Translations under genes and position numbers: made by a program
The notes under the pieces: model-generated
Seen by the model: the letters and a program-made list of their open reading frames with translations, nothing else
Database searches by the model: none
Told to the model about the DNA's origin: nothing
In this document: positions 46,985 through 58,900 of the stretch, one piece after another
Layout of the letters: every line of letters begins with the position of its first letter
Numbering within the stretch: position 1 is the stretch's first letter
Source: Alnus glutinosa
Taxonomy: Eukaryota; Streptophyta; Magnoliopsida; Fagales; Betulaceae
Length of the DNA: 64,000 nucleotides
Reading direction: 5' to 3'
Assembly: GCF_958979055.1 (NCBI RefSeq)
Contig: NC_084890.1
Coordinates: 24,650,149 to 24,714,148 of the forward strand

Positions 46985-48168
46985 ATTCGTGTCGAGTATT
47001 AAAAAGAAATAAATATGAGGCAGCGCTATGGGTTCTCTCTCTCAACGGTGGGACTTTCTTGCTTAACAAATTCGAACCTTCCGTTCCCTCTCAATCCCAT
47101 CAACGATCACTGGCTGCCAATCCAAACCGCTCCACCGTTCAATTCCTGGTTTTCGACTTTCACTCCGACTTGTCTTTCTCAGGTGATTGCAGTGCCTGAA
47201 AGAATACATTGAAGCAAATTAGAGGAATATGAGACATGGGTTTTTGTTTTGACGCTTTGGTTTGATCATAATCATGTTATTTTTTGATGGGTGTCTGGTA
47301 ATTTTTGTTGGGTCATAGGCTGTTGTGGTTTTTCTGGGCCACATTTTTCCTGAGCTATATGTTGTAAGGGTGATATTTGACTTGATTATACGTGCTAATG
47401 TTTTTAGTTCAGTTGGTTAATAAGAAACACTAATTCTCAGAAAATCATGTTTTGAGGATTTTGAGTTTATTATTATTTGGGTTGCTTTTGCTGGAAGGGT
47501 ATGAGAAATTTAATACATTTTTTTTCGAGAATACAACAAGAAGAATGGAGATTTACGATGCTGTTGATGCTTTCACTTAAAGGATGATTGATTTAAGGAG
47601 TTCAGTATTTTTAACATGTTAAATTAGATGCTCTCTAGTTGATTTCTACTACGTTCATAGCAATATATAATCCAATGTAACATATCTTACCTACTAGTCG
47701 AAACAAAGCTTGTCTATTTCATTATTTTTATTTCCACTCACTACATATGGTGTTGGGTCTTTGTTTATCAGTAATTTTAAATCTAGTCTCTGCATTTACA
47801 TGTAAATCTTGATTTTTTTAATATTCTTTTCTCATGTCTTAGGAATAACATTCATGGTCATCTATCCCAGTCTAAGGCTGATGCAGCCTGTTTGAATTTA
47901 TTTGGGGATCAAATCCTGATTTTTTGGTTGCAGAATCATGAGATGGATTGTCTTACTTTGGGATCTGAAATTTTATGAAAAAATATATGCTCAATTCTGT
48001 TTCACTAAATTTGAGTAGTCTGGCTACTAGGCTATATTTGGACTGACCTACACTTGATATGTGCTATATATGTATATGTTTGTGTATCCATGTGTGTATT
48101 TCCTTTTCTTATTTTTTACATTTATTGACAGATGAACTTGAGCTTCACCTGATTCTGTCATTACAGTG
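46985..48168 (+). promoter_or_regulatory. MED19 5' leader with probable UTR intron
   Basis: A CT-rich leader from about 47000 ends at TTTCTCAG with a GTGATT donor (47183). An acceptor CATTACAG lies three bases before the MED19 ATG. This suggests a 5' UTR intron of about 980 bp, which would remove the 65-codon open frame at 47015-47212. A promoter cannot be placed precisely. Confidence 0.45.
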
Positions 48169-49862
48169 ATGGATCTTGAAGGCAGAAAGTTTGGAAGGGG
48201 TAAGAAGCTTAATAAGCTGCTTATCTGATTTTTTGCTGTACTTGTGTAGCTAAAGTCCTATAGATATTAAATATTTGAGATACGGTAATTTTCTTTTTTG
48301 AAAATAGTTATTGTAATTCCCTTCCAAACTTTTGAAATAGAACTAATGTGAGAGGGTTGTGGAGTTACTTTGTTTTGACATGGGAGTTTGTCAAGTTGCT
48401 CATCACAATAGGGCAACAATGGGAAGAAACTGTCTTTGCCATTCTTACTAGTGGAGATTCTATTGATTCTTAGTATCATTTCATTGGTCATCTTTCCTCC
48501 TTTCTTAATTATGTCTGGACAGAGTGTGTTGATCATACCCACTACGGTTATATAGGCTATAATTTATGGCTCAATCTTAAATATAGGGAAAATTAATTCT
48601 CTTTTTTGCTTTGAGAACAAGGGTTAAAGTTGATTGTTTATGTTCCCGTTTTGAGAGAGCTATAGATCCACATTCTCTTATGTGTGAGGCTGTTTCAAAA
48701 GTTATGGTATTGGTTTCTTTGTTTTGATATGCATAACATAAATATGGAAGGCTTATCATGGTAGCCAAATAGCTGACATACTTGCACAGCAGGCATCTAG
48801 GCTACAGAGAGGGGAATGCTCAATTCTATTAGTGAGATTTGATTGTAGTGATGTCTAGCTTTGGGAAATAGAATTTTGGCAGTAACGTGAACTTAAAGAT
48901 TTATATTTAAATAAATTTGGAATGTGGTATGAACATCAGTGCAGACAAAATTTATTTTAAGGAGTTCTATAACCATTAAAAAGTTCATTTTGTCAGGACT
49001 TGTTGATGATCCATCTTTTGACCCTGTAAAAATAATCCAAGAATATGGAGATTTTAAATTACTTATCAATTCTTCCTGCAAATATATGTTATTCTTATTC
49101 TTATTATTATTTTTTTGCTTCCCTTGTGGACAATGCTTATAATCACTAATATTTTCTGTGATGCAGTCCTTCAGCGATCCAAAATGTGGTATTTTTTACA
49201 TACTGGATGACCAATAATTTGGTTGCCTTTGGGCACTAGTGATGCATGTCCACAGGTTTTGCCTTTTAAGTGCCTTCTTAACATGCAAAAGGATCATGAA
49301 CCACCAATTTTTTATTATAACCAACAAATTTCTAAAAGCTTCTGTTAGGATAATTTCTGTACTCATATGACAAAAACATGATCCATCATATGCGACTAAG
49401 CCAATATTACGTATTAGACAGCTAGTAACCGTTCCTTAATGGGCATCTAAATAATTATAGTTTAAGAATAAAAATTCCTACCGCAACCTCAAAGAATGAT
49501 GCTTCAATCAAGAAATCATTGCTATTGCTCAGCTGCCATAGGAAAGATGCTCACCATGGATATCCCAAGGAAGCGGGCTGTCTTAGTAGTTGATTATTGT
49601 TGTATGTGTAAGAGGAGTGAGGAGTCTGTGGATCATCTTATGCTCCATTATGAGATTGTTAGGGCCTTATGTATTGCTATTTTCAATCATGGTGGGTTAG
49701 CTTGGGTTATGGCCTTTTCGCTTGCTGGAGAGGGTTGTGTGGCAGTCTGAGTGCAGCAGTGTGGAAGATGATTCCATCATGCCTAATGTGGTGTCTTTGG
49801 AGGGAAAGAAATGATAGGAGTTGTTTTCTGGGCTTAATCAAGTTCCCTCCTTAGTTGCAATG

Positions 49863-49914
<52 letters not shown>

Positions 49915-52900
49915 CTAGTGGCGGCGCATGAGAGCGCGTTGCGTAGGAGTTTGCCTTGATTCGCCTATCAGACGCTCGGTTGCTGTTCGAGGATAGTGTG
50001 TTGAGCATCTGGTGTTTGTGGGTCGCGCTAGTTGTTCGTTTAGGGGCGTCAGCCGGTGGGGCTCGTGTCTTTGTGGCTCCTTTCAGTCGAAAATGTGATC
50101 ATTCTCTGGGTCAGCCGCTTGGGTTATGGGTGTTTTTTGAGATGGAGTGAAGTTTTATAGTGGAGTCGAAGACTTTTGTCTTCTCGGTTCTGGATGGGGC
50201 GTCGACGCTAAGGGTGGGGGAGAAGAGAAAAAGCTTCTCCGGGGAAATTTTCATTAGTTCTTTGTGCTCTGAGTGGTTGGCTTCGACGTTGGAGTGTCTT
50301 GTGGATTTTCTGGAAGATCAAGTTTTTATCAAATCTTTCAGGGAAGATCGAGAGTCTTGATTGCTCGAAGAGGGTGTAACCAAGCCGGCCGTTTCTTAGA
50401 GGCAGCTTCATTCGGGTTGGGTGGCCGGAAAAGGTTTATTCTGATCCCTGAGGGACGTGGAGGGTGGGGTTGGATCAAATTCTCTGACGAGCTGAGGAAG
50501 GCCGCTGTTTCCTTCTCTGCTTCAATGGGCTGGGGGTCTGGGCTCTTGCATGAGTCGGTGGAGAATAAGGGGAAGAAAGTAGAGGCGTGGCCGGGTTTAG
50601 TTCCTTTCATGAAGGGGCCCTCCTTTGTGGAGGTGTTGAAGGCTGGCTCGGCCGCTGCCGTGAAGAAGGCACCTATCGTGGGGGGTCGTTTGTCCGGGAG
50701 AATGGTTACGCCAGTGGATCAGTGTGAGCTTGACTTTCTTCTGGCGGTGAGGGGGATAGATGCAGATCTGAGGTCGGCGTTGGACTGTTCAACCTTGTAG
50801 TCTTCTTCGTTTGATCTGTTGGGTAAGGACCAGGCTCACCGTTCGATGGGTAAGACTTTTCTCCCACATGCGAGTTTGAAATTTGAAATTTCAAAGTTGC
50901 GCACGTGGAGTAAGCGGGTCATAGGTTTCAACTTGGCTTTTGGCTGGGCTGCTAAGAAGCTTCTGGGCCGGCTTGCAAGGAATGGACTGAGACGAAAGGG
51001 ATTGCGTTTGGGTCGCTTCTTGCGAAAACCTATTTCCTTCCGATCGTCGTGTTTCTCGACGGAGACGATGCTGGTGGCTTCTTCTGGGCCGTGCGATCTC
51101 AATCTGTCGGAGTTTTCCGTTGGGGTTCCTTTGTGCAAAGACCGATCTGGGGGTGGGTCGTCTCTGGTTAAGTCGGTTCCTCCGTTTGTCTTCCCTCATC
51201 TGCCGACTGTTGAGTTGCCGTCGCCGGCGACTTTGGCTGCTTCTCCGGCGTCGACTGGGCTTCTGTGTGGTGCAGATCTGTCTACCTCTTCTGTTCCTTC
51301 TCTCTCAGGGGCCTTTGAGTTGGGGAAGAAGATTCGTTCTTCCCCCTCCCCTTTGCTGCATAGTCGCCCGTTTCAGCGATATTTCAGGAGGGCTAGGGAG
51401 CTCAGGGCAGGGCACTCTGTGTTATGGAATGATGGGTTTCTTTCTGACTCTTTGGAAGCCTCGCAGCTGTCCGCAGAACCTGTTCTTTTTAAGGATACGG
51501 GTGGAGAGTTTCATGAGAAAAAGAAGACAGAATCTTCAGCGAAAAAGGGTCTTTTTAGGAAGGGATTTCTTAATCTTCCCCCAATTGTTTCTGTCCCCCC
51601 CGTTTTGCCGCAGGAGGTTAAGGACGTTGGGGTGGTTCGTCCTTCCTCTCCTCCAAGTGGCTGCATCTCTCCTTGTTCTGTTGAGGGAAATGGATTCTCC
51701 CATTCTCGAAATTGGCCTGTCGGTTTTGACCACAACGGGGAGATTGTAGTTTGGGAGGAGGTGGAAGATGATTATTGGGATGGTTTGCCCTTGGATTGGG
51801 CATTGGAAGGGGATTTTGGGGAGGAGGCCTTGGCAATTAGGGATGCCATGGAAGAAGATTTTCAGCTGGAGAAGATGATTGCGCGCCAAAAGTCTAAAGG
51901 AAAAAGGGAGTTTCTAAATCTGCATAGCTCCATCAATTATGGTGATGCTAAAGGTTCCTCTAGGAGTAGGAAAGGCAAGGCACACATGATGTAGGTTTGT
52001 GTGCTTTGGTGGGTGGGTTGTTTTGTTCTTAGTTGGGTGCTATTGTAGTTTGTTTCGGGGTTTTTCTTCGTTTTCGGGGGTTTGGGTCGTATTGGTTCTT
52101 TTGGGTTTTTGCGGGTTAGCTTTGGTTCCTGTATACTTAGGGGCGCTTTACGCTTTTATTAATCTTATCAAAAAAAAAGAAAGAAATGATAAGAGTTTTG
52201 AAGAGCGCGAGAGGACGGTGGTGGAGCTAAAGTCTTTTTCTTCAATACTCTTTACCAGTAGACAATTTCTTTAGACTATCTTTATTTGCCTAATTTTAAT
52301 TATTTCCAAAAAATTCTTTATCTATTTGGCTAGGTATATATCTTGTGTACTTCCTATGTACCTGAGTTGTGCCTTAGTGCTTTTTTTTAATTGATATTTT
52401 GATTGCTTATATATAAAAAAAGAAAGAAAAAGAAATCATTGCAAAATTAGTGAATCCTTTGAAGTATAATCAATTGAAAAATTCAAGTGATATGAACTTA
52501 AAAGATAAACTAGCTAGAAAAGTGAAAAGCATAAACCACATTATAATATCCCCTGCAATACTAATTGAAAACTCAAAGTAACCAATATGGGAGAAAGAGA
52601 AAGGAGGGAAGAGGGGGAATTGCGGGTTTACCTTAGAGGTTTTAATGTTTTTACTTTCAAGATGTTTGTTATTGACCTGTTGCAAGCATGGTTGTTAACC
52701 TTGTGTTGGCCTGGTCAGTTGAATTGAAAAACTGGTAATCCAGTGATGTATATGGTAAAAAGGGGTTTATTGGTATTTCTTTTTTCAGATGTAATTTTTA
52801 GATTGGCCAATTTAAGGTTTTATGTATAGGGCCTCATGCAATATCTCATAGGGTCAAGTCCTCCACAGCATTGACTTTCGTGTTGTCATGAGTCTATGGT

Positions 52901-55900
52901 TTTTCTAGTAGTCCAATGTGCTTTCTTGTCTTTGGATTATCATTTATGAGGTGTCTTTTTACCTTCTCATATCTTATATTTTTTTTTTTTAATTTTTTAA
53001 TTTTTATTTTATTTTGGTTGGAATCGAGTCTTATGTAGTTTCCATATCAGTGGAAGATTTTTAGTTGCCATGCAAGGCTACCAGTTTTAAATATGGTAAA
53101 TTTTAATCAAACATTTCAGGATGGTATTCTCAGCATTTGAGTGTGGACGTAGGCTGTCCAGTTTCTTACTTCTTTACGAAGCTTTGCTTTTTTTAGTCAA
53201 CCTGTAATGCCTCCCGTCATTTGCTTGCCTCCTTCCAGTTAATCTTTCTCTTTAGTTCTCTGCTGGCTCTATTTTAACCTCTATGCAATATCGCTTTATT
53301 TTGCTGCTTTCATCTACACATCAAAGCAGTCCCTAGAATGCTATCCTACTCATTTCTGTCATTGTAAAAGCTATCTACTTTTATGCCACCTTCTTTCCTT
53401 CTGCTAGACACCAAACTTTGAATTTTCCTAGGCTATGCTGCATCACCTGCCTAGTAAGCCTGTAACTAGGATAAATAAAAATAAAAATAAAATAGAAAAA
53501 ATAAAAGACAAGAAAAATAAAATAAGTTGAAAATTTAAGGAGGAATAAGTTTTTTAAGAAATTTAAAAAATTAAGGAAAAATACAAAAATAAATATCTTG
53601 GTTGATCGAGATTTGGGGCTTGATCAACCGAGCCTACCATATCAACAACACCAAGTGTTGGAGCTTGCCACGTGTCATTCAGGTGACATTTCAACATGCC
53701 ACGTTAGCAAAACCGTGGCACCAAAACTGCACCCTCAGCAAAACATGTTCGAGGCCATGGCATGGCATGTCGAATCAGATGCCACGTCAGCAAAACCGCA
53801 TACAGTGCCACGCTAGCAAAGCCGTGTATGGTGCCATGTCATGCCACGTGTCAATCAGATGTCATATTAGCATGCCATGCCATCAAAACCGCGTTAAGTG
53901 CCACGTTAGCAGGCCACATCATCAAACTGTCCGGCATCGTGTCATACCACATGTCAGTCAAAAGCTGAGTTAGCCTGCCACTTGTCACAAGTTAGTTTTG
54001 CCACATCAAGTAACTCGGTCGACTGAGCCTCTAATTTTTTCTATAAATAGGGCTGCTCTGATTTCAAATTTTCATAAATTTTTTTCCAAACCTCCTAAAC
54101 AACTAGAAAGAGATTTTGAGAGTGTTGAATAGTGTGAGGAAGGGGGAAACAATTGGAGAAGTCCGAGAGAGAAATCTTGCAAGAAGCTCAGTGAGGTAAC
54201 GGTTCTACCCATTTTTCTTCCCGTTCGTTTCAGTAGTAGTTAAATTCCATATTGATTATCATAGTATATTAGAGCTTATGCTGCATAGATTTTATTAGAC
54301 TGACTAAAGGTTTGAAGATTAGGGTTTTTGACATGAGGTAAGGATTTTCAAAGACTGAGAATCTTAATAAATGAACATATAGAAAAATTTAACGAAGATT
54401 TAAGTGAAACCGGTAAGTAAAGCATTCTACCATCTAAAGTATTCAATAAGTTTTTGCATGCATCCGCAGCTAAATTTATTTACCTACAACAATATTTATA
54501 TTTTATCATGAATTGTGGATATGAGGAGCCTTATAATACTTGCAATTTAATTGAGATTTTATTTATTTATTTATTTTTCCAAAAAGGATTTTTGAAAATT
54601 ATACATAGTACAGGTATATTTTTAAAAGGTTATTTTTCAAAGTTTTATGATTTAAGAAAAGTAGTGAGTTCACAGTATACAAGTTTGCCTTGGAAAAACT
54701 CATTTCAATTGGGGTTTATACGTTCGAAAACCGGTGTTGAGTAGGAGTAGTACGCTCAATGTGGCCAAAGCGAATGGGGTTAATTATTCGTTGCCTAGAG
54801 TTGAGCGGTGTGGTGCGCTTAACAAACCTAATCCGTATGAGGTTAACTTGTGGAGCCCTAGCTGAGCAGAGTGGCATGATCGACCATTTTAGTTGAATGG
54901 GGGAGGAGATTCAACAAGCCCAATTTATTTGGGGTCAATCATTCGGAGATTTAGTTGAGCAAGGTGGTTTGCTCAACCAAAGGGTTGAATGAGGGAGGAC
55001 ATTCAACACCCTTTAGTTGAATGAGGTTGAAAGTTCGACATAGGCTAAGGAACTAGTTCAGTAACAATATAATATATATGTTTGTGTTTCAAAATACATT
55101 TGTTCAGGAAACTTTGGAATCAAAAAAGTCTCATTTTTAGACGTTCAATAAAAAAGGATTTTCTTGCATTAACAAAAGAGAGAATTTTAAAGGGCTCACA
55201 TAAATATACAACATGGTTAATTGCATTTACTTACTGAACCACGGGCTCACAGTTCCAACTGTAAATTGTTAAAAAACATTACAGTTGTAGAGGACTGAGA
55301 CCTAGGAGAGTCAGATAGCTTGGACTACTACCCTTAGAGTCCAAGGAAGACAGGCTTTTTCATTCTCCTTTTTGTTAACGCTTTCATTCTCCTTTTTGTT
55401 TTCTATTTTCAAAACAAAAACATTAACGAACAACTCAAAACTACTTTCATCTTTAAGTCAAATTATAACACATTTTCAAACAAAAAACACCCTTTAAAAA
55501 GCTTTAACAAACGGAGCCATAGTATTTTCAAAACCCAAACGAAGCTTTGAGAGAGAATTGATTAGGTTTGGGTTGTAATAGTATCGTTTGTTTATATATA
55601 TAGTTTTAGAATGTAAATATGAAAATATAGTTTTAAGAAATGTGAAATAATGTAATAGTAGAATGTTAGTATGAACATAGTTGTACAATTATGTGGATAA
55701 ATATAAAAGAGGTTTTCAGTTAGTGTTCTGGTATTCTTATAGTTATAGCTTAACTAATTTTCGCAGCTGTTTTTAAAGTCAAGTCATAGTAGTAGTACCT
55801 CATGGTATTCATGGATGTGGAAAAAAACTAAAAAAGTAGGTGAAAAGTTGGGGCATTACAAAGCCAGTATGGCTCTTATGATGGTCTGGAGACTCTGGAC

Positions 55901-58900
55901 AAGTAATTGAATTGGCCAGAAACGGTCACAATGCAGTCCAACCATGGGTTTTGGCTAAAAACTGGTAGGGAAGCTGATTTGGATTGAACCAATAGCAATT
56001 TAGACAGAAAGGTTGGTGTTGGGAGGTGCTGAAATGTGCTTTGAAAGCAGTCCTAGCCATTAGGCTTTCTTTGTTTCCACTAAAGCTTACACGATTTTGA
56101 TTATTTTTGGTTGTTTTAGCATTAGACATTCTTTTAACATGATGGTATGACCTACTGACCCGTGGTTGTACAAATGACTTGGTGATGCACTATCTGCCGT
56201 TGATGTTTTCTCTGGAATAGCTATCTTGAATAGCTTTTTGAAACTTTTATATCTTTACCATTTTGCTTTTTCTTCTTATTTTACTCCTTTGTAGCTGTCT
56301 TGCTGAGGAGTCTAATTCTAGGTAACTGATATACTTGAGAAACAATGGAAGGCTTGTGTCTCTCAGTGAGATACAAAACATTGCCCTTGCCTTTATATAT
56401 TGGTGTACATTATCTGTTTATTTATTTATTTTTATTTTTCAGAATCCTTCATGTTTTCTGAGTCACTGTTCATTAGAGCTTCACGCTGGAAAGAGTGTCT
56501 CGTGAGGTTTAAACACAGTGATATAGCAATCTGAGCTTCACTTAACCCTTCTGATCGTGAAATGATCACTTGGAACTTGGAAGCCTTGAGAAGACAATTA
56601 CTCAAACATAACAAATATTTCTATATTCAGAATTTTTGTGTGAATGTGTCCGTCTTTTGATTATTAATTGATGGTTGATTAAGATTTCAGTTTTAATTCT
56701 TTATGCTTAACATTTGATGATCCTTTTTTTCTTCTATGCACAAGGAAAATAAAATGATAAACTATTGTGGGGGTTTTTTTCATTCTGTAATGGATGTATA
56801 AATGACTTAATGAGCCAGTTACTTATCAGGAAAAAAAGAAAAAAGAAAAAAGGGAAAGAAATCAAGAAAATGCTTCAAGAGTGCAGTGGTTTGGGAGGGC
56901 AGACACTGTGGTCCTAGTGGAATTGACCTTAAAGGCTTAAGACAAGCCTTTCTTGCAGCCCTAGTTGCCTTTTTCTAAATGGTCATAGGAGTTCATGAAA
57001 AATTGTTTTCTTGATGGTTTTGTAAGGGACTAGCTATTAGGAATCATGCTACTGGAGGAATTTTTTTATTTTCTTTTATCTCCCTTCTAACTCTCCTTCC
57101 CTTGCTAAAGTTCAGTTTTCATTACATTTCATATAACCAAGGCCCTTTCTTAATAATCAGGGCCTAGGGAACTTGGTGGTGCTGTTGACCTCATAAATCA
57201 GTACAAGCTTTGGCCGCATCATGAATTCTTTTGCAAGAAGTCGCTTCCTTTGTCAATATCGCAGACTCACTATCTACACAATGTGGTGGGAGACACGGAA
57301 ATCAGGAAAGGAGAGGGGATGGAATTGGATCAGCTCTTTCAGAATGTTTCCTATAGTAGACAGAGAAATACACATATACATGCTTTTGAGTTGGATGTGC
57401 TCAGGGAGGCCTTTCAAATGAGAGAGACAACTCCTGTCTACCTGCCTGCTGTAAGACCAATTCTACTTTGGTAACTGTATTCTTATTGTTATTATCTAAA
57501 CTTGTCTTCCTCTTCCCTTAAATTTTGGTTTTCTTCTGTGATGTCTTGAGCTGGATGATTACATTAACTTTCTGACTTGAACCGATCTTGTTGTGTGAAT
57601 TCAGTGACATATAGTTGTGTCATTTTGTATGGTGTTAACAGGCTGAGAAGGGGATCTCTACTGCAGTGGTGAAGTCAAATGGTGACTCCAAAGACAAGGA
57701 GAGGAAGCATAAAAAGCATAAAGACAGAGACAAGAAGAAGGATAAGGATCATAAGAAGCACAAACACCGCCACAAAGACGAAAGTGATGATAAGGACAAG
57801 AATAAAAACAAGCGTCATGATTCGAAACAGCTAGACAAGGTTTCCATATCATCTCTTTTCTTGTCATATTATGAATGTCGTGGCTTCAAACAATCTTCCT
57901 ACTCTTTTTGGATGAAACATTTTTTTTATTTGGTGATAAAGTATGGGATCATATTACGTTATGATAGGTTATGAGCCACTTTTTTTTGTGTTTGGGGGGG
58001 GGGGGGGGGGGGGGGTGAGGTTGTACATCCTCATTAAATTGTATCACTACCCAGTAGCATTTCTAGTGTCAAACATAAGCTTAAATTACATCACTACCTA
58101 GTAGCATTTCTAGTGTCAAACATAAGCTTAGTTACCCTAGGTCCTCATTGTGCCTGTTGAGAGGCCAACTCCTACGGTCTGGTTTGGTTCTTACATTCCC
58201 CACTTTTAAAGAAATATCAAGTTTTGAGTGCAATTTATAATTTATTTTCTATTGATCTTTCAATTGTGCACATGTAATAATTAATTAATAAAGAGTTAGC
58301 CAGGGATTGTTACAAAACTAAAAAGTCTAACCTTCAATGGTTTTTTTTGATAAGTAAGAAAAACTTTATTAAAAAATCGAAAAGCGTCCCTAAGTACACA
58401 GGAACAACCTAACTAACCTTCAATGGTAGCATCGCTTTACGTATTGGATCTAGGATTTTTCTTGAGTTGGGGCAATGAACAACTTCCTTTTTTTCTTTTT
58501 AGGTTATCTCAGTAAACTATTGGATTTGCTCGTGCTGTGTCAATTAAAAAGTTTAAGCACTTTTAAAAAAACTATATAAGAGATTTATAAACCCTAACCG
58601 AGTTGATAATTCTACTTTGAAAGTGTAAGCTGTACTGTCATATTGCTTATCGATTTATAATAGCCAAGCATTCTTTTTTTTTTTTGGAAGAATAATAGCC
58701 AAGCATTCAATGTGATAAACAATACCATGGTATAGTTTACATATATAATTCAGTAGCCTTTGAGCCTAATGGCACTTCCACCCTTTATAAGTTCTGTGGT
58801 GGTTATGGTTGTGCTTTCAAATTGTTCAAATTATGTCTGGTGCATGAGTTACAGAGCAAGCAATATATATGTGTGTAAAACAGATTAAAACGAAATTGTC

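Larger units (their letters stand above)
49490..52435 (+). mobile_element. Older LINE 3' end (zf-RVT region), 5'-truncated, split by a younger element
   Basis: The left part (to about 49826) encodes KMLTMDIPRKRAV, CCMCKRSEESVDHLMLHYE and, after a frameshift, AAVWKMIPSCLMWCLWRERN, the zf-RVT end of plant L1-type LINEs. The right part resumes at about 52179 with RNDKSFEERERTVVELKSF, which continues the same protein. A 3' UTR (CTTGTGTACTTCCTATGTACC) and an A-rich tail follow (about 52416-52435). The two halves are separated by the ORF1-only element. Confidence 0.85.
53461..55860 (+). mobile_element. Solo LTR, 2400 bp, 5-bp TSD AAGCC
   Basis: It starts TGTAACTAGG and ends GGGGCATTACA, so it has the TGTAA...TTACA short inverted ends of a gypsy-type LTR, and the perfect pentamer AAGCC flanks it on both sides (53456-53460 and 55861-55865). 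A TATA box CTATAAATAG lies at 54041-54050 in plus orientation, the expected U3/R place. No internal domain, tRNA primer site or second LTR is present, hence a solo LTR left by recombination between two LTRs. It lies in MED19 intron 1, in the sense direction. Confidence 0.88.
48200..57160 (+). other. MED19 intron 1 (about 9 kb) loaded with retroelements
   Basis: The donor is G-GTAAG at 48200 and the acceptor AATCAG at 57160. Listed insertions fill most of the middle (49490-52435 and 53461-55860). 48200-49480, 52440-53450 and 55870-57150 hold no gene or clear repeat that I could recognise. Confidence 0.75.

Noticed and set aside
47015..47212. 65-codon frame as a separate protein
   Set aside because: It spans the probable 5' UTR exon and a good GT donor of MED19; Ser/Pro-rich and unconserved as far as I can tell.
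50273..51199. Antisense frames of 60-102 codons in the LINE ORF1
   Set aside because: Shadows of a GC-rich coding sequence on the other strand.
53598..53973. Cys/His-rich frames in the solo LTR
   Set aside because: They look like zinc-binding proteins (CHVSK, CQSD) but simply translate the reiterated GCCACGT and CATGCCA modules in all three frames.
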